Positions 45,184 through 53,559 of a DNA stretch of 64,000 bases are shown piece after piece. The notes below the pieces were generated by a model, which searched no databases, had not been told where the DNA came from, and was given only the letters and a program-made list of their open reading frames with translations. Location of the stretch: positions 186,001 through 250,000 of the forward strand of contig CANJLC010000002.1 in NCBI GenBank assembly GCA_947475445.1, written 5' to 3'. Position 1 is the first letter of the stretch; every line of letters starts with the position of its first letter. The DNA comes from Alphaproteobacteria bacterium (GTDB lineage Bacteria; Pseudomonadota; Alphaproteobacteria; Micropepsales; Micropepsaceae). Both the position numbers and the translations under genes were made by a program.

Positions 45184-45385
45184 AGGCCGCTTCCAGCGCG
45201 CGGGTGAAGCGCGCGGTGTCGAACAGGGGTGCAGATCTGCGCTGCGCCGCCAGCTTTTCCTTCAAACCCGCCAGCCGCGCAGGATTTTTCACCGGCGCGA
45301 TTGCCCGTTCTTCAAGCGCCGCGCGGTTTTCCGCAATCAGCTCGGGCATTCCCATCGCGGCCCGGACCGCAAACTCCTCGCGCCC
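45146..45385 (-). pseudogene. C-terminal relic of an OGT/SPINDLY-like TPR glycosyltransferase
   Basis: About 80 residues at the end of a minus-strand frame read FAVRAAMGMPELIAENRAAL, then PARLAGLKEKLAAQR, then APLFDTARFTRALEAAFTQM. This is the characteristic C-terminus of bacterial SPINDLY/O-GlcNAc-transferase-like proteins. The similarity begins abruptly six bases from the glycerate kinase stop, so the rest has been deleted. It overlaps the transglutaminase 3' end by 38 bases. Confidence 0.6.
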
Positions 45386-45390
45386 CTGTG

Positions 45391-46482
45391 CTAAAGAGGG
45401 ATGCGCGCGGCGGCCTTTTCCAGATTGGCCGCCGTCGCCGCCAGCATGTCCGGCAAGGGCTGCTCGACAGCATTGATGCAATACGCCGCCTTCAGGCCGA
45501 TGGCCTTGATCTGCTCCGCCGTGGCCGACAATTTTCCGCACAGCGCGATCACCGGCGTTTTTCCGGCCCGCTTGCAGACACCCTGCACCAGTTTTCCCTG
45601 CGCGCTCTGGCCGTCAATCTGGCCTTCGCCGGTGATGACGAGGTCAGAGGCCGCGGCAGCCGCGTCGAAGCCGGTCATGTCCAGCACCATGTCGATGCCC
45701 CGTCGCAATTTGGCATTCAGGAAGGCCAGCGCGCCAAAGCCAAGCCCGCCCGCCGCGCCCGCGCCCGGCACCTGCGCCAATGCCGTGCCGCCCGCGACAA
45801 GCGAGGCGACATGCGCCAGCCCCGCATCCAGCGCCTTGAGACTTTCTTCCGTGCCGCCTTTCTGGCGGCCATAGGTAAAGGCCGCGCCGGTGGGGCCGAA
45901 CAGCGGATTGGTGACGTCGCACAGCACCTCGACGCTTTCGAACGGCAAAGCCTGCGGCGGCACGATGCGCACGATATCCTGCAGGCCGCCGCCCGTGATG
46001 ACCGCACCGCCTTTGCTGTCGAGAAATTGCCAGCCCAGCGCTGCCGCCATGCCGATCCCGGCATCGTTGGTGGCGCTGCCGCCGATCGCCAGAAAAATGC
46101 GTCTTGCGCCGCGCGCTTTTGCGTCGGCCAGCAACTGGCCGGTGCCGAAGCTTGAGGTCAGAAGCGGATTGCGTTCCTGCGCCGCCAGCAGCTGCAGGCC
46201 CGAAGCCTGCGCCATTTCCACCAGCGCCGTGCCGCCATCCGCGGAAAGTCCATAACGGGCGGAAAGCTTGCGGCCCAGCGGATCATCCGCCGTCACGGTG
46301 ACCGATGCCAGCGACAGCCGCTCGCGGGCAATGTCCAGCACGCCTTCGCCGCCGTCTGACAGCGGCATTTCGGTGATGATCGCATTTGGGTGGGCTGTGC
46401 GCAGGCCCCTGGCGATGGCCCGGCAAACGCCGTCCGCCGGCAAGGCATCCTTGAAGCTGTCGCAGGCAATCAGAATGCGCAT
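45391..46482 (-). CDS. garK: Glycerate 2-kinase (GarK/GlxK family)
   Basis: A 363-residue glycerate kinase type 1. Motifs are MRILIACDSFKDALPADGV, EMPLSDGGEGVLD, FLAIGGSATNDAGIGMAAAL, PGAGAAGGLGFGALAF and DLVITGEGQIDGQSAQGK. It phosphorylates D-glycerate, feeding it to glycolysis from glyoxylate or sugar-acid breakdown. Its 3' end abuts the OGT-like relic. Confidence 0.93.
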   Translation of the reverse strand: MRILIACDSFKDALPADGVCRAIARGLRTAHPNAIITEMPLSDGGEGVLDIARERLSLASVTVTADDPLGRKLSARYGLSADGGTALVEMAQASGLQLLAAQERNPLLTSSFGTGQLLADAKARGARRIFLAIGGSATNDAGIGMAAALGWQFLDSKGGAVITGGGLQDIVRIVPPQALPFESVEVLCDVTNPLFGPTGAAFTYGRQKGGTEESLKALDAGLAHVASLVAGGTALAQVPGAGAAGGLGFGALAFLNAKLRRGIDMVLDMTGFDAAAAASDLVITGEGQIDGQSAQGKLVQGVCKRAGKTPVIALCGKLSATAEQIKAIGLKAAYCINAVEQPLPDMLAATAANLEKAAARIPL

Positions 46483-46513
46483 TGCGGCAGGATAGCAAAA
46501 GCCGGGGCGGCGG

Positions 46514-47815
46514 CTAGATGCTCATTTCCATCACGCAGATCACGCCTTCGGGGCGGAAATCGAAGCAGGCGCGGCCCTGTTCCTGCTGCAGCGCGCGCTC
46601 GATCAGGCTGGAGCCGAAGCCCCGCGTGCGGGGCGCATGAACCTGCGGCCCGCCGCGCTCACGCCATTCCATCGCCACGGTGCGTCCGTTGGGGCCATAC
46701 TTGATCCCCCAGCTCACGCCGACCGTGCCGATATTGTTCGACAGCGCGCCATACTTGACCGCGTTGGTGGCCAGCTCATGGATGGCCAGCGCCAGAAGCA
46801 GCGCCTTGTTGGTGGTCAGGCTGGCGTCCTCGCCGGTCACGATGAAGCGCTCCTGGCGGTTTTCCTGGAACGGGGCCAGCGCACGCTGCACCATGCCGCG
46901 CAGCCGCCCGGCAAAGGCGTCGCGCTCCTCGCGCGGCCCATCGCGAAAGGTCTGCAAGGCGATGGCCTGCACCGTGCCCAGCGTGTTCTTCACCCGGTGC
47001 TTGATCTCGTGCAGCAGCAGGTCCTTGGCCGCCTCGGCCTTGCGGCGATCGGTGATGTCGCGGGCGATCTTGGAGGCGCCGATCACCTGGCCCGCCGCAT
47101 TCTTCACCGGCGAAATGGTGAGCGAGATATCGATGTTCGATCCGTCGCGGTGGCGGCGGATGGTTTCGTAATGCTCGATGCGTTCGCCGCGGCGGATGCG
47201 CTCGATGATGCCCGGCTCTTCATTCTGCCGGTCCGCCGGGATCAGCATGGAGACATGGCAGCCCACCGCTTCGGCGGCGGTGTAACCGAAGATGCGCTCG
47301 GCGCCCTTGTTCCAGCTCTTGATGATGCCATCCAGCCCCTTGGAGATGATGGCGTCGTCCGAGGATTCCACGATGGCGGAAAAATGCGCCCCGGCATGTT
47401 CGGCGGCCTGCTGCTGGGTGATGTCCTGCAGCACATTGAAGCCGCCGGTGATGTTGCCGTGCCTGTCCTTCAGGGCGGTGGGATGGGGGGAAAAATGCAC
47501 CCGGCTGCCATCGGGCCGTTCCAGTATGGCCCTGGCGCCCCGCACCGCGTTGCCGGTCTGCAGGGTGGCGGCCATGGGGCACTGGTCATGCGCCATGGGC
47601 GTGCCGTCGGCCCAGAAAAGCTTGTGGGAGCCGCACCAGTAATCCTCGCCCAGATGGGGCTCCCGGCCCCACAGCAGGGCGGCAGCCTGGTTGAAGCCGG
47701 TAATCCGGCCATGGGCGTCGGTGGTGTAGGCGGCGAAGGGCAGGGCAGCCAGCATCTCGCTGGAGATGGGGGCTGCATCCAGAGGCATATCGTCGGGGAC
47801 TAAATGCAAGGACAT
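46514..47815 (-). CDS. PAS-domain HWE-family sensor histidine kinase
   Basis: 433 residues from ATG 47815 (GGAGGAAGG upstream). No membrane segment. Two PAS domains: about residues 15-130 (AYTTDAHGRITGFNQAAALL) and 140-255 (SDDAIISKGLDGIIKSWNKG), each with a PAC-like tail. The kinase core has HEIKHRVKNTLGTVQAIALQ (phospho-acceptor region), HELATNAVKYGALS (N box) and MEWRERGGPQV (the WxE of the HWE class). HWE kinases feed the general stress response in alphaproteobacteria. A perfect EcfG-type promoter precedes it. Confidence 0.92.
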   Translation of the reverse strand: MSLHLVPDDMPLDAAPISSEMLAALPFAAYTTDAHGRITGFNQAAALLWGREPHLGEDYWCGSHKLFWADGTPMAHDQCPMAATLQTGNAVRGARAILERPDGSRVHFSPHPTALKDRHGNITGGFNVLQDITQQQAAEHAGAHFSAIVESSDDAIISKGLDGIIKSWNKGAERIFGYTAAEAVGCHVSMLIPADRQNEEPGIIERIRRGERIEHYETIRRHRDGSNIDISLTISPVKNAAGQVIGASKIARDITDRRKAEAAKDLLLHEIKHRVKNTLGTVQAIALQTFRDGPREERDAFAGRLRGMVQRALAPFQENRQERFIVTGEDASLTTNKALLLALAIHELATNAVKYGALSNNIGTVGVSWGIKYGPNGRTVAMEWRERGGPQVHAPRTRGFGSSLIERALQQEQGRACFDFRPEGVICVMEMSI

Positions 47816-47930
47816 GACATGTCCTTCCTCCAGCAGCCCATAGAAACTGCCATCGGTGCATTTCCGAAAACTGTTTGTTTGCAATGACTTAACATCAAGC
47901 CGCCCATGCCCTGCAAGTGTACCTTCAACC

Positions 47931-47955
47931 AACGCAGGAAAGGCCGCTCCGTTCC
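47931..47955 (-). promoter_or_regulatory. EcfG-type promoter of the HWE kinase gene
   Basis: On the minus strand GGAAC (47955-47951), a 16-base spacer and CGTT (47934-47931) match the consensus exactly, about 116 bp before the kinase ATG. Confidence 0.72.
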
Positions 47956-47980
47956 ATGCCGTACAAAGATTGTCGGGACC

Positions 47981-48005
47981 GGAACAAAGGGCTAGTCAGC
48001 CTGTT
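47981..48005 (+). promoter_or_regulatory. EcfG-type promoter of the response-regulator gene
   Basis: GGAAC (47981-47985), a 16-base spacer and TGTT (48002-48005; one mismatch from CGTT), 31 bp before the response-regulator ATG. It is back to back with the kinase promoter. Confidence 0.6.
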
Positions 48006-48035
48006 GGTTTGGTTGAAGTTTTGAATTTACAGGTC

Positions 48036-48413
48036 ATGGCACAGCTCACCGGATTGGTTGTCGAGGATGAATGGTTGCTCCGCATGGAGCTGACCGAGGA
48101 GCTTGGCGCGTCCGGCTGGCTGCTGCGCGAGGCAGGCAGCGGCGAGGAAGCCCTCCAGCTTGTCGAAGACCTCCAGGCGCAGGGCGGCCGCATCGACTTC
48201 CTGGTGACCGATATCCGGCTGGGTGGTCCCGTGGATGGCTGGACAGTGGCCGAGGCCTGCCGCGAGGTGTGGCCCGCGCTGCCGGTGCTGTATGTCTCGG
48301 CCAATCCCATCGACCAGATCCGCCAGGTGCATGGCAGCGCCTTTCTCTCCAAGCCTGTCCAGGTCTCCAATCTCCTGGCCGCCATCAAGCGGCTGATCGG
48401 CGGCGCTGCCTGA
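48036..48413 (+). CDS. Single-domain response regulator
   Basis: A 125-residue receiver domain only, starting MAQLTGLVVEDEWLLRMELT. The acidic pair is in VVEDEW, the phospho-acceptor aspartate in FLVTDIRLGG (near residue 55), a signalling Ser in YVSANP and Lys in FLSKPVQ. It lacks an output domain, so it acts by protein contact or as a phosphate sink. It is divergent from the HWE kinase, its probable partner. Confidence 0.9.
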   Translation: MAQLTGLVVEDEWLLRMELTEELGASGWLLREAGSGEEALQLVEDLQAQGGRIDFLVTDIRLGGPVDGWTVAEACREVWPALPVLYVSANPIDQIRQVHGSAFLSKPVQVSNLLAAIKRLIGGAA

Positions 48414-49291
48414 CGCGCGCGCTGCTGCTGATCGCGTTTGTCGCGCTGCTGGCCCCCGCCGCGTTGGCGCAGCCCTCTACCGCGTTCAAGGAATGTCCTG
48501 ATTGCCCCGACATGCAGGGCATCCCGTCCGGAAAATTCCTGATGGGCAGTCCGGCCTCCGAGCCGGGCCGCTTTGATTCCGAAGGGCCGCAGCGCGTGGT
48601 GACGGTGAAGGCCTTTGCGCTGGCGAAATATCCCGTCACCAGCGCGCAGTTCCTCACCTTCCTGAAGGAAAGCCGCTACCAGCCCAAGCCCTGCAATCCG
48701 TTGCTCAACCTTGGCTGGAAAGTGCAGGGGCGCGACCTGGCCTATCCGCCGTCACAGGATGAACCCCCGGCATGGCCGGCCGTGTGCCTGTCCTTCGATG
48801 ACGCCAATGCCTATATCGCCTGGCTGAACAGTAAGGCGAAGGAAGCCCGTCCCGCGCTGGCAAATCGCGCCGGTCCTTACCGCCTGCCCAGCGAGGCGGA
48901 ATGGGAATATGCCGTCCGCGCCGGCACCAGCACGGCGCGCTGGTGGGGCGACGCCATCGGCACCGCCAACGCCAATTGCAACGGCTGCGGCAGCATCTGG
49001 GACAATCGCGTGCTGGCGCCGGTGGACGCTTTCGCGCCCAATGCTTTTGGCTTGTCCGGCATGCTGGGCAATGTCTGGCACTGGACGGCCGATTGCTGGC
49101 ATCCGTCTTACGTGGGCGCGCCTGCCGATGCCACGCCCTGGATGACGCCCGGCTGCGTCAATCATGTGCTGCGCGGCGGCGCCTGGAACAATGTCCCCAT
49201 CTTCATCCGCTCCGCCGCGCGCAGTTCCTCCGGCGGCGACTATGACTATTCCACGCTGGCAGGTTTCAGGGTGGCCAGAGACTTGCCTTAA
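48410..49291 (+). CDS. Formylglycine-generating enzyme (SUMF1)-like exported protein
   Basis: About 293 residues. The signal peptide (RALLLIAFVALLAPAALAQ) starts without any in-frame ATG, GTG or TTG nearby; a CTG at 48410 overlaps the response-regulator stop (CTGA) and may be the start. The FGE-sulfatase domain has GIPSGKFLMGSPASEPGR, LAKYPVTSAQFLTFLK, YRLPSEAEWEYAVRAGT, GMLGNVWHWTADCW and LRGGAWNNVPIFIRSAAR. Relatives oxidise a sulfatase cysteine or act as non-catalytic binding domains. The copper-binding cysteines of FGE are not clearly present, so catalysis is uncertain. Confidence 0.82.
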   Translation: MTRALLLIAFVALLAPAALAQPSTAFKECPDCPDMQGIPSGKFLMGSPASEPGRFDSEGPQRVVTVKAFALAKYPVTSAQFLTFLKESRYQPKPCNPLLNLGWKVQGRDLAYPPSQDEPPAWPAVCLSFDDANAYIAWLNSKAKEARPALANRAGPYRLPSEAEWEYAVRAGTSTARWWGDAIGTANANCNGCGSIWDNRVLAPVDAFAPNAFGLSGMLGNVWHWTADCWHPSYVGAPADATPWMTPGCVNHVLRGGAWNNVPIFIRSAARSSSGGDYDYSTLAGFRVARDLP

Positions 49292-49378
49292 ACTCACCAT
49301 GGCGGCCTCCGAGCCGCCCATCCAGTGAACAAGATGGATGGCCGGGTCGAGCCCGGCCATGGTGACATGGCAGGGAAG

Positions 49379-49765
49379 TTATTTTGCTGCGAAAACAGCT
49401 CTGGCCTTCTCGATGCGCGCGGAATTCTTCACCACCCAGTCGGCCAGTCCGTAAACCGGGTTGAGGAAATCGCGGCCCAGATCGGTGAGGGCATATTCCA
49501 CTTGCGGCGGGATGGTCGGCGTCACCGTGCGGGTGACAAAGCCATTCTCCTCCAGGTCGCGCAGCGTGGACGACAGCATCTTCTGGCTGATCGCGCCGAT
49601 CTCGCGCTTCAGCGCATTGAAGCGCACCGGCCCCTTGCCCAGGGTGCGCACAACCAGGATCGTCCATTTGTCGCTGATGCGCGCCAGCATCCGCGAGATG
49701 TGCTCGCAGGTGGCGGTATCTTCCCGGTGCCTTGGTACCCTTCGCGTGCCGTCTTGCGGGGCCAT
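49379..49765 (-). CDS. HxlR-family transcriptional regulator
   Basis: A 128-residue winged-helix protein with CEHISRMLARISDKWTILVV, FNALKREIGAISQKMLSSTL (recognition helix) and DLEENGFVTRTVTPTIPPQVEYAL. One conserved cysteine lies near the N-terminus (TATCEHISR), which in relatives such as HypR and QorR senses electrophiles or oxidants. It probably represses the divergent FMN reductase gene and itself through the palindrome between them. Confidence 0.92.
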   Translation of the reverse strand: MAPQDGTRRVPRHREDTATCEHISRMLARISDKWTILVVRTLGKGPVRFNALKREIGAISQKMLSSTLRDLEENGFVTRTVTPTIPPQVEYALTDLGRDFLNPVYGLADWVVKNSARIEKARAVFAAK

Positions 49766-49776
49766 GGAAAACCTCC

Positions 49777-49803
49777 AACATGGTATCGAACAGAAACCAT
49801 GTT
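49777..49803. promoter_or_regulatory. Probable HxlR operator
   Basis: AACATGGT (49777-49784) and ACCATGTT (49796-49803) form a perfect 8-bp inverted repeat spaced by 11 bases in the divergent promoter region. A third half-site ACCATGT (49814-49820) overlaps the reductase ATG. Confidence 0.6.
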
Positions 49804-49816
49804 ACACGAGGCTACC

Positions 49817-50425
49817 ATGTCAACAAAGCCCAGGATTGCCCTGATTATCGGCTCCACCCGGCCCACCCGCTTCGCCGACAAACCCGCTGCTTGGATGCTC
49901 AAGCAGGCCCAGGCGCGGGGCGACCTGGATGTGGAACTGGTGGACCTGCGCGATTTCGCGCTGCCCTTTTTTGACGAACCCGCCTCCAACCGCTGGATGC
50001 CGTCCGCCAATGCGCAAGCGGTGGGCTGGCAGCAGGCTATCGCCCAGTATGACGGCTTCATCTTCGTGGTGGCCGAATACAACCATTCCATCACCGGCGC
50101 CCTGAAGAACGCCCTGGACCAGGCCTACAAGGAATGGGACCGCAAGCCTTTCACCGCCATCGCCTATGGCGGCGTCGGCGGCGCCCGCGCCCTGGAACAT
50201 CTGCGCGGCATCGGCTCCGAACTGAACATGGTCTCCACCCGCTCTGCCGTGCATATCGGCGGCGCCGACCTGATGGCGGTGCATCCGATTGGCGGCAAAC
50301 CCAAGCCTATCGAAAGCATTGAGGCGCATCTGCTGCCCTCCGCCAAGGCGGCGCTGGATGAACTGGCCTGGTGGGCGAATGCGACCAAGGCTGCGAAGGC
50401 TGCCGACGTCGCGAAAGCGGCCTAG
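49817..50425 (+). CDS. NAD(P)H-dependent FMN reductase / quinone reductase
   Basis: A 202-residue flavodoxin-like protein: IALIIGSTRPTRFADKPAAW (FMN phosphate loop), VVAEYNHSITGALKNALDQA (flavin contact) and AYGGVGGARALEHL. It reduces FMN, quinones or azo-type compounds with NAD(P)H. A likely detoxification enzyme under the adjacent HxlR regulator. GAGG precedes ATG 49817. Confidence 0.92.
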   Translation: MSTKPRIALIIGSTRPTRFADKPAAWMLKQAQARGDLDVELVDLRDFALPFFDEPASNRWMPSANAQAVGWQQAIAQYDGFIFVVAEYNHSITGALKNALDQAYKEWDRKPFTAIAYGGVGGARALEHLRGIGSELNMVSTRSAVHIGGADLMAVHPIGGKPKPIESIEAHLLPSAKAALDELAWWANATKAAKAADVAKAA

Positions 50426-51084
50426 CGCAGCACGGCGCGCGGATCGAGGGTGATGGCGATCTCTGTCGTTGCCTGATAATTGCCGGGCGGCAATTGTATG
50501 GGGGACGCCAGCTGCGCCGCGTTGCGGGCGCTGAGCGCCAGGCTGCGGAACAGCGGGTCGTTGTCGAAGCGCGCCTGGTCCATGATGCGCACGTCGGAAA
50601 TCACGCCGTCGCGGCTCATGGTCAGGCGCAGCGCCACCGGCGCGCCGGTTTGCGCATCGGCAGACAGCGATGGCCACCAGCGCCGCAAGATCTGCGCCCG
50701 CACATAATCGGCCAGCGCGTAACCGCCGCCGCTACCTGCACCGTTGCCCGTGCCATTGCCCGGCGCGGCAAAACTCGGCGATATACTCCGGTTTGCCAGC
50801 GCCGCCAGTTGCGCCTCCATGGGGTCCACCGGCGGCGTTTGCGCTTGGGGTTTCACGCCGGTGATTTTTACCGCCGTCGCAGCGCGCGGCGGCGCGGCGG
50901 CGGGCGCACCAGCGGACGCGCCCACGCTGATGGGCATGCTCACCAGATCCACCAGCATGGCCTTGAGCGGCGGACGCGTCTGTGCGGGATGCGCCGCCGA
51001 CCACAACAGCCACAGCGCCATGGCCAGCAAATGCAGCAGCAGCGAGCCGGTAAGGCCGTATCGGTTATCGGTTCGCGCCATCAT
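50422..51084 (-). CDS. TolA/TonB-like energy-transducer protein
   Basis: About 220 residues (ATG 51084; 51093 possible). One N-terminal membrane anchor (YGLTGSLLLHLLAMALWLLW), a Pro/Ala-rich periplasmic linker and a C-terminal domain (ADYVRAQILRRWWPSLSADA ... ITLDPRAVLR) resembling TolA-III/TonB_C folds, including a DPRAVL ending like TolA's FDPREML. There is no ExbB/ExbD nearby. It could supply energy coupling to outer-membrane receptors such as those at 31-42 kb; inference. Confidence 0.7.
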   Translation of the reverse strand: MMARTDNRYGLTGSLLLHLLAMALWLLWSAAHPAQTRPPLKAMLVDLVSMPISVGASAGAPAAAPPRAATAVKITGVKPQAQTPPVDPMEAQLAALANRSISPSFAAPGNGTGNGAGSGGGYALADYVRAQILRRWWPSLSADAQTGAPVALRLTMSRDGVISDVRIMDQARFDNDPLFRSLALSARNAAQLASPIQLPPGNYQATTEIAITLDPRAVLR

Positions 51085-51133
51085 GTCCCGCATGGGTTCA
51101 TTTTAGCGCAGGAAAAGCGATGCAGCCTGAATT

Positions 51134-51706
51134 TTATTTCAGGACGCGCTCGATCCGCTTGTCCGGGATCAGCCAGATCATGGCCACCAGCGCATAGCAT
51201 CCCACCGAAATCGAGGTCTGGAAGGGCGCCGCCACGATCCCTGCCACATACAGGGCCAGCGACATCCAGCCCTTGGTGTCGCGCCCGATGGCCTTGGCCA
51301 CCAGGGAGCCCTTGCCGTCCTGCGCGATCAGCACGCGCACCAGGATGGTATAGGCGATGGCGGTCATGAACAGGGTGCCGCCATACAGCGCCACCGGCGC
51401 CTGGGCAAAATGGTTTTCGCCCATCCAGGCCGAGGTGAAGGGCGTCAGCGACAGCCAGAACAGCAAATGCAGGTTGGCCCACAGCACCGCGCCATTGACG
51501 CTCTTCACCGCCTGGAACAGATGATGATGGTTGTTCCAGTAGATGCCGGCATAGAGGAAGGACAGGCCATAGATGGCGATGTGCGGCCACACCTGCAGCA
51601 GCGCTTTGAGGCTGGCATCCTCCGGCGCTTTCAGTTCCAGCACCATGATGGTGATGATGATGGCGATCACGCCGTCGCTGAAGGCTTCCAGCCGTCCCTT
51701 ACCCAT
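51134..51706 (-). CDS. TMEM175-family (DUF1211) potassium channel
   Basis: 190 residues from ATG 51706 with the signature RLEAFSDGVIAIIITIMVLE in the first helix, six membrane segments in total and a second FSLTPF-like region (WLSLTPFTSAWMGENHF). Bacterial TMEM175 proteins form tetrameric K+-conducting channels. It is divergent from the RNase D gene. Confidence 0.88.
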   Translation of the reverse strand: MGKGRLEAFSDGVIAIIITIMVLELKAPEDASLKALLQVWPHIAIYGLSFLYAGIYWNNHHHLFQAVKSVNGAVLWANLHLLFWLSLTPFTSAWMGENHFAQAPVALYGGTLFMTAIAYTILVRVLIAQDGKGSLVAKAIGRDTKGWMSLALYVAGIVAAPFQTSISVGCYALVAMIWLIPDKRIERVLK

Positions 51707-51803
51707 TGGCCTTGCCCATTTTAACCCCGGTAAATTCGCTGTCCCTTCATAACATGGCTGGTAGAACTTGCGATATTGAGGGGGGAGGGAGTAGGACAGG
51801 GCC

Positions 51804-52415
51804 ATGAAGATTCACCTGCACAAGGGCGATTTGCCCGCCGGGCTCGACCTCGGCCCCCTGGTCGCCATCGACACCGAAACCTTGGGCCTCAACCCCAACC
51901 GCGACCGGCTCTGCCTGGCGCAATTGTCGGCCGGCGACGGCGTCTGCCATGCCGTGCAGTTCGCCGCCGACAGCTACGCCGCGCCCAACCTGAAAAAGCT
52001 GCTGACCGACGCCAGGGTGACCAAGCTGTTCCACTTCGCCCGCTTCGATGTCGCCATGTTCCAGAAATATCTCGGCGTGGAATGCAAGCCGGTCTATTGC
52101 ACCAAGATCGCCTCCAAGCTGGTGCGCACCTATACCGACCGTCACGGCCTGAAAGACCTGGTGCGCGAATTGCTGAACATCGAAATGAACAAGGAGCAGC
52201 AAAGCTCCGACTGGGGCGCCGCCGAGCTTTCGGAAAAGCAGCTGGCCTATGCCGCCAGCGATGTCGCCCATCTCCACCAGCTCAAGACCATCCTCGACAC
52301 CATGCTGGCGCGCGAAGACCGCACGCATCTGGCCAAGGCGTGTTTTGATTTTCTCCCCACCCGCGCCGCGTTAGATCTCGAAGGCTGGGAAGAGACGGAT
52401 ATTTTCGCGCATTGA
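51804..52415 (+). CDS. rnd: RNase D-like 3'-5' exonuclease
   Basis: A 203-residue DEDDy exonuclease: IDTETLGL (Exo I), LFHFARFDVAMF (Exo II) and YAASDVAHL (Exo III). It lacks the C-terminal HRDC domains of E. coli RNase D, which is usual for the short alphaproteobacterial form. Expected role is trimming tRNA and other structured RNA 3' ends. Confidence 0.92.
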   Translation: MKIHLHKGDLPAGLDLGPLVAIDTETLGLNPNRDRLCLAQLSAGDGVCHAVQFAADSYAAPNLKKLLTDARVTKLFHFARFDVAMFQKYLGVECKPVYCTKIASKLVRTYTDRHGLKDLVRELLNIEMNKEQQSSDWGAAELSEKQLAYAASDVAHLHQLKTILDTMLAREDRTHLAKACFDFLPTRAALDLEGWEETDIFAH

Positions 52416-52542
52416 CGCCACCGTTTGAGCCTTAGACGTAGCCCCCGCGCCAAACTGGCACGATTCTGGCTTGTAGCCTTTCATCCTTTGGTACGCTAAG
52501 CTGCGCCGTCCGGGAATCCCGGAGTGGAATCAAAGGGTTTTC

Positions 52543-53559
52543 ATGTCGAATTCCAAGCTGACCCCCATCAAGCCGGGCGCCACGGGCGACCTTGGGGCTG
52601 CCACGCGTGTCCTGTCCTATGCCGCCGACGCCCTGAACGCGCTCTCCGCCGCCCTCAGCAACGGCCTTGGCGCCGACTTCACCCGCGCCCTCGATACCCT
52701 CCAGGCCACCAAGGGCCGCGTCATTGTCAGCGGCATGGGCAAGTCCGGCCATATCGCCCGCAAGATCGCCGCCACCCTGTCCTCCACCGGCACGCCGGCC
52801 CATTTCGTCCATCCCGCCGAAGCCAGCCATGGCGACCTTGGTGCCATCGCCAGGCATGACAGCCTGTTGCTGCTGTCCTGGGGCGGCGAAACCAGCGAGC
52901 TGGGCGACCTGATTTCCTATTCCCGGCGCTTCGCCATTCCCCTGATCGGCATTGCCGCCAATCCCGACTCCACGCTGCTGCAGGCCGCAGACGTGAAATT
53001 GCTTTTGCCGCGCGCCCCCGAAGCCTGCCCCAATGGCCTGGCCCCCACCACCTCCACCACCATGATGCTGGCGCTGGGCGACGCGATTGCCGTGGCGCTG
53101 ATGGAGCGCAAGGGTTTCTCGCCCGACGATTACCGCGATTTCCATCCCGGCGGTTCGCTGGGCCGCGCCCTGATCCGCGTCTGCGACCTGATGCACGGCA
53201 AGAACGAGCTGCCCTTGGTGTCGCCCGATGCGGTGATGCGCGACGTGATCGTGAAGATGACCTCGGGCGGCAAGGGCTTTGCCGGCGTGGTCGGCGTGGT
53301 GGATGCGGGTGGAAAACTCGTCGGCATCATCACCGACGGCGATGTCCGCCGCCATGTCGAGCGCGACCTGCTGGACCGCAAGGCGTCCGACGTCATGACC
53401 GCCTCGCCCCGCACCGTCGCGCCGGGCATGCTGGCCGCCGAGGCGCTGGGCCTGATGAACAATGGCACGCCCAAGGTCACCAGCCTGTTCGTGGTCGAGG
53501 CGGAAAAGCCGGTCGGCATCCTGACCGTGCATGACTGCCTGCGCGCAGGCCTCGGATGA
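52543..53559 (+). CDS. kdsD: D-arabinose-5-phosphate isomerase (KdsD/KpsF)
   Basis: 338 residues: a SIS domain (about 45-180; RVIVSGMGKSGHIARKIAAT, HPAEASHGDLGAIARHD) and two CBS domains (about 205-335; MHGKNELPLVSPDAVMRDVI, DVMTASPRTVAPGMLAAEAL). It makes arabinose-5-phosphate for Kdo in the LPS core. Start of the LPS-export run; its stop overlaps lptC (ATGA). Confidence 0.94.
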   Translation: MSNSKLTPIKPGATGDLGAATRVLSYAADALNALSAALSNGLGADFTRALDTLQATKGRVIVSGMGKSGHIARKIAATLSSTGTPAHFVHPAEASHGDLGAIARHDSLLLLSWGGETSELGDLISYSRRFAIPLIGIAANPDSTLLQAADVKLLLPRAPEACPNGLAPTTSTTMMLALGDAIAVALMERKGFSPDDYRDFHPGGSLGRALIRVCDLMHGKNELPLVSPDAVMRDVIVKMTSGGKGFAGVVGVVDAGGKLVGIITDGDVRRHVERDLLDRKASDVMTASPRTVAPGMLAAEALGLMNNGTPKVTSLFVVEAEKPVGILTVHDCLRAGLG

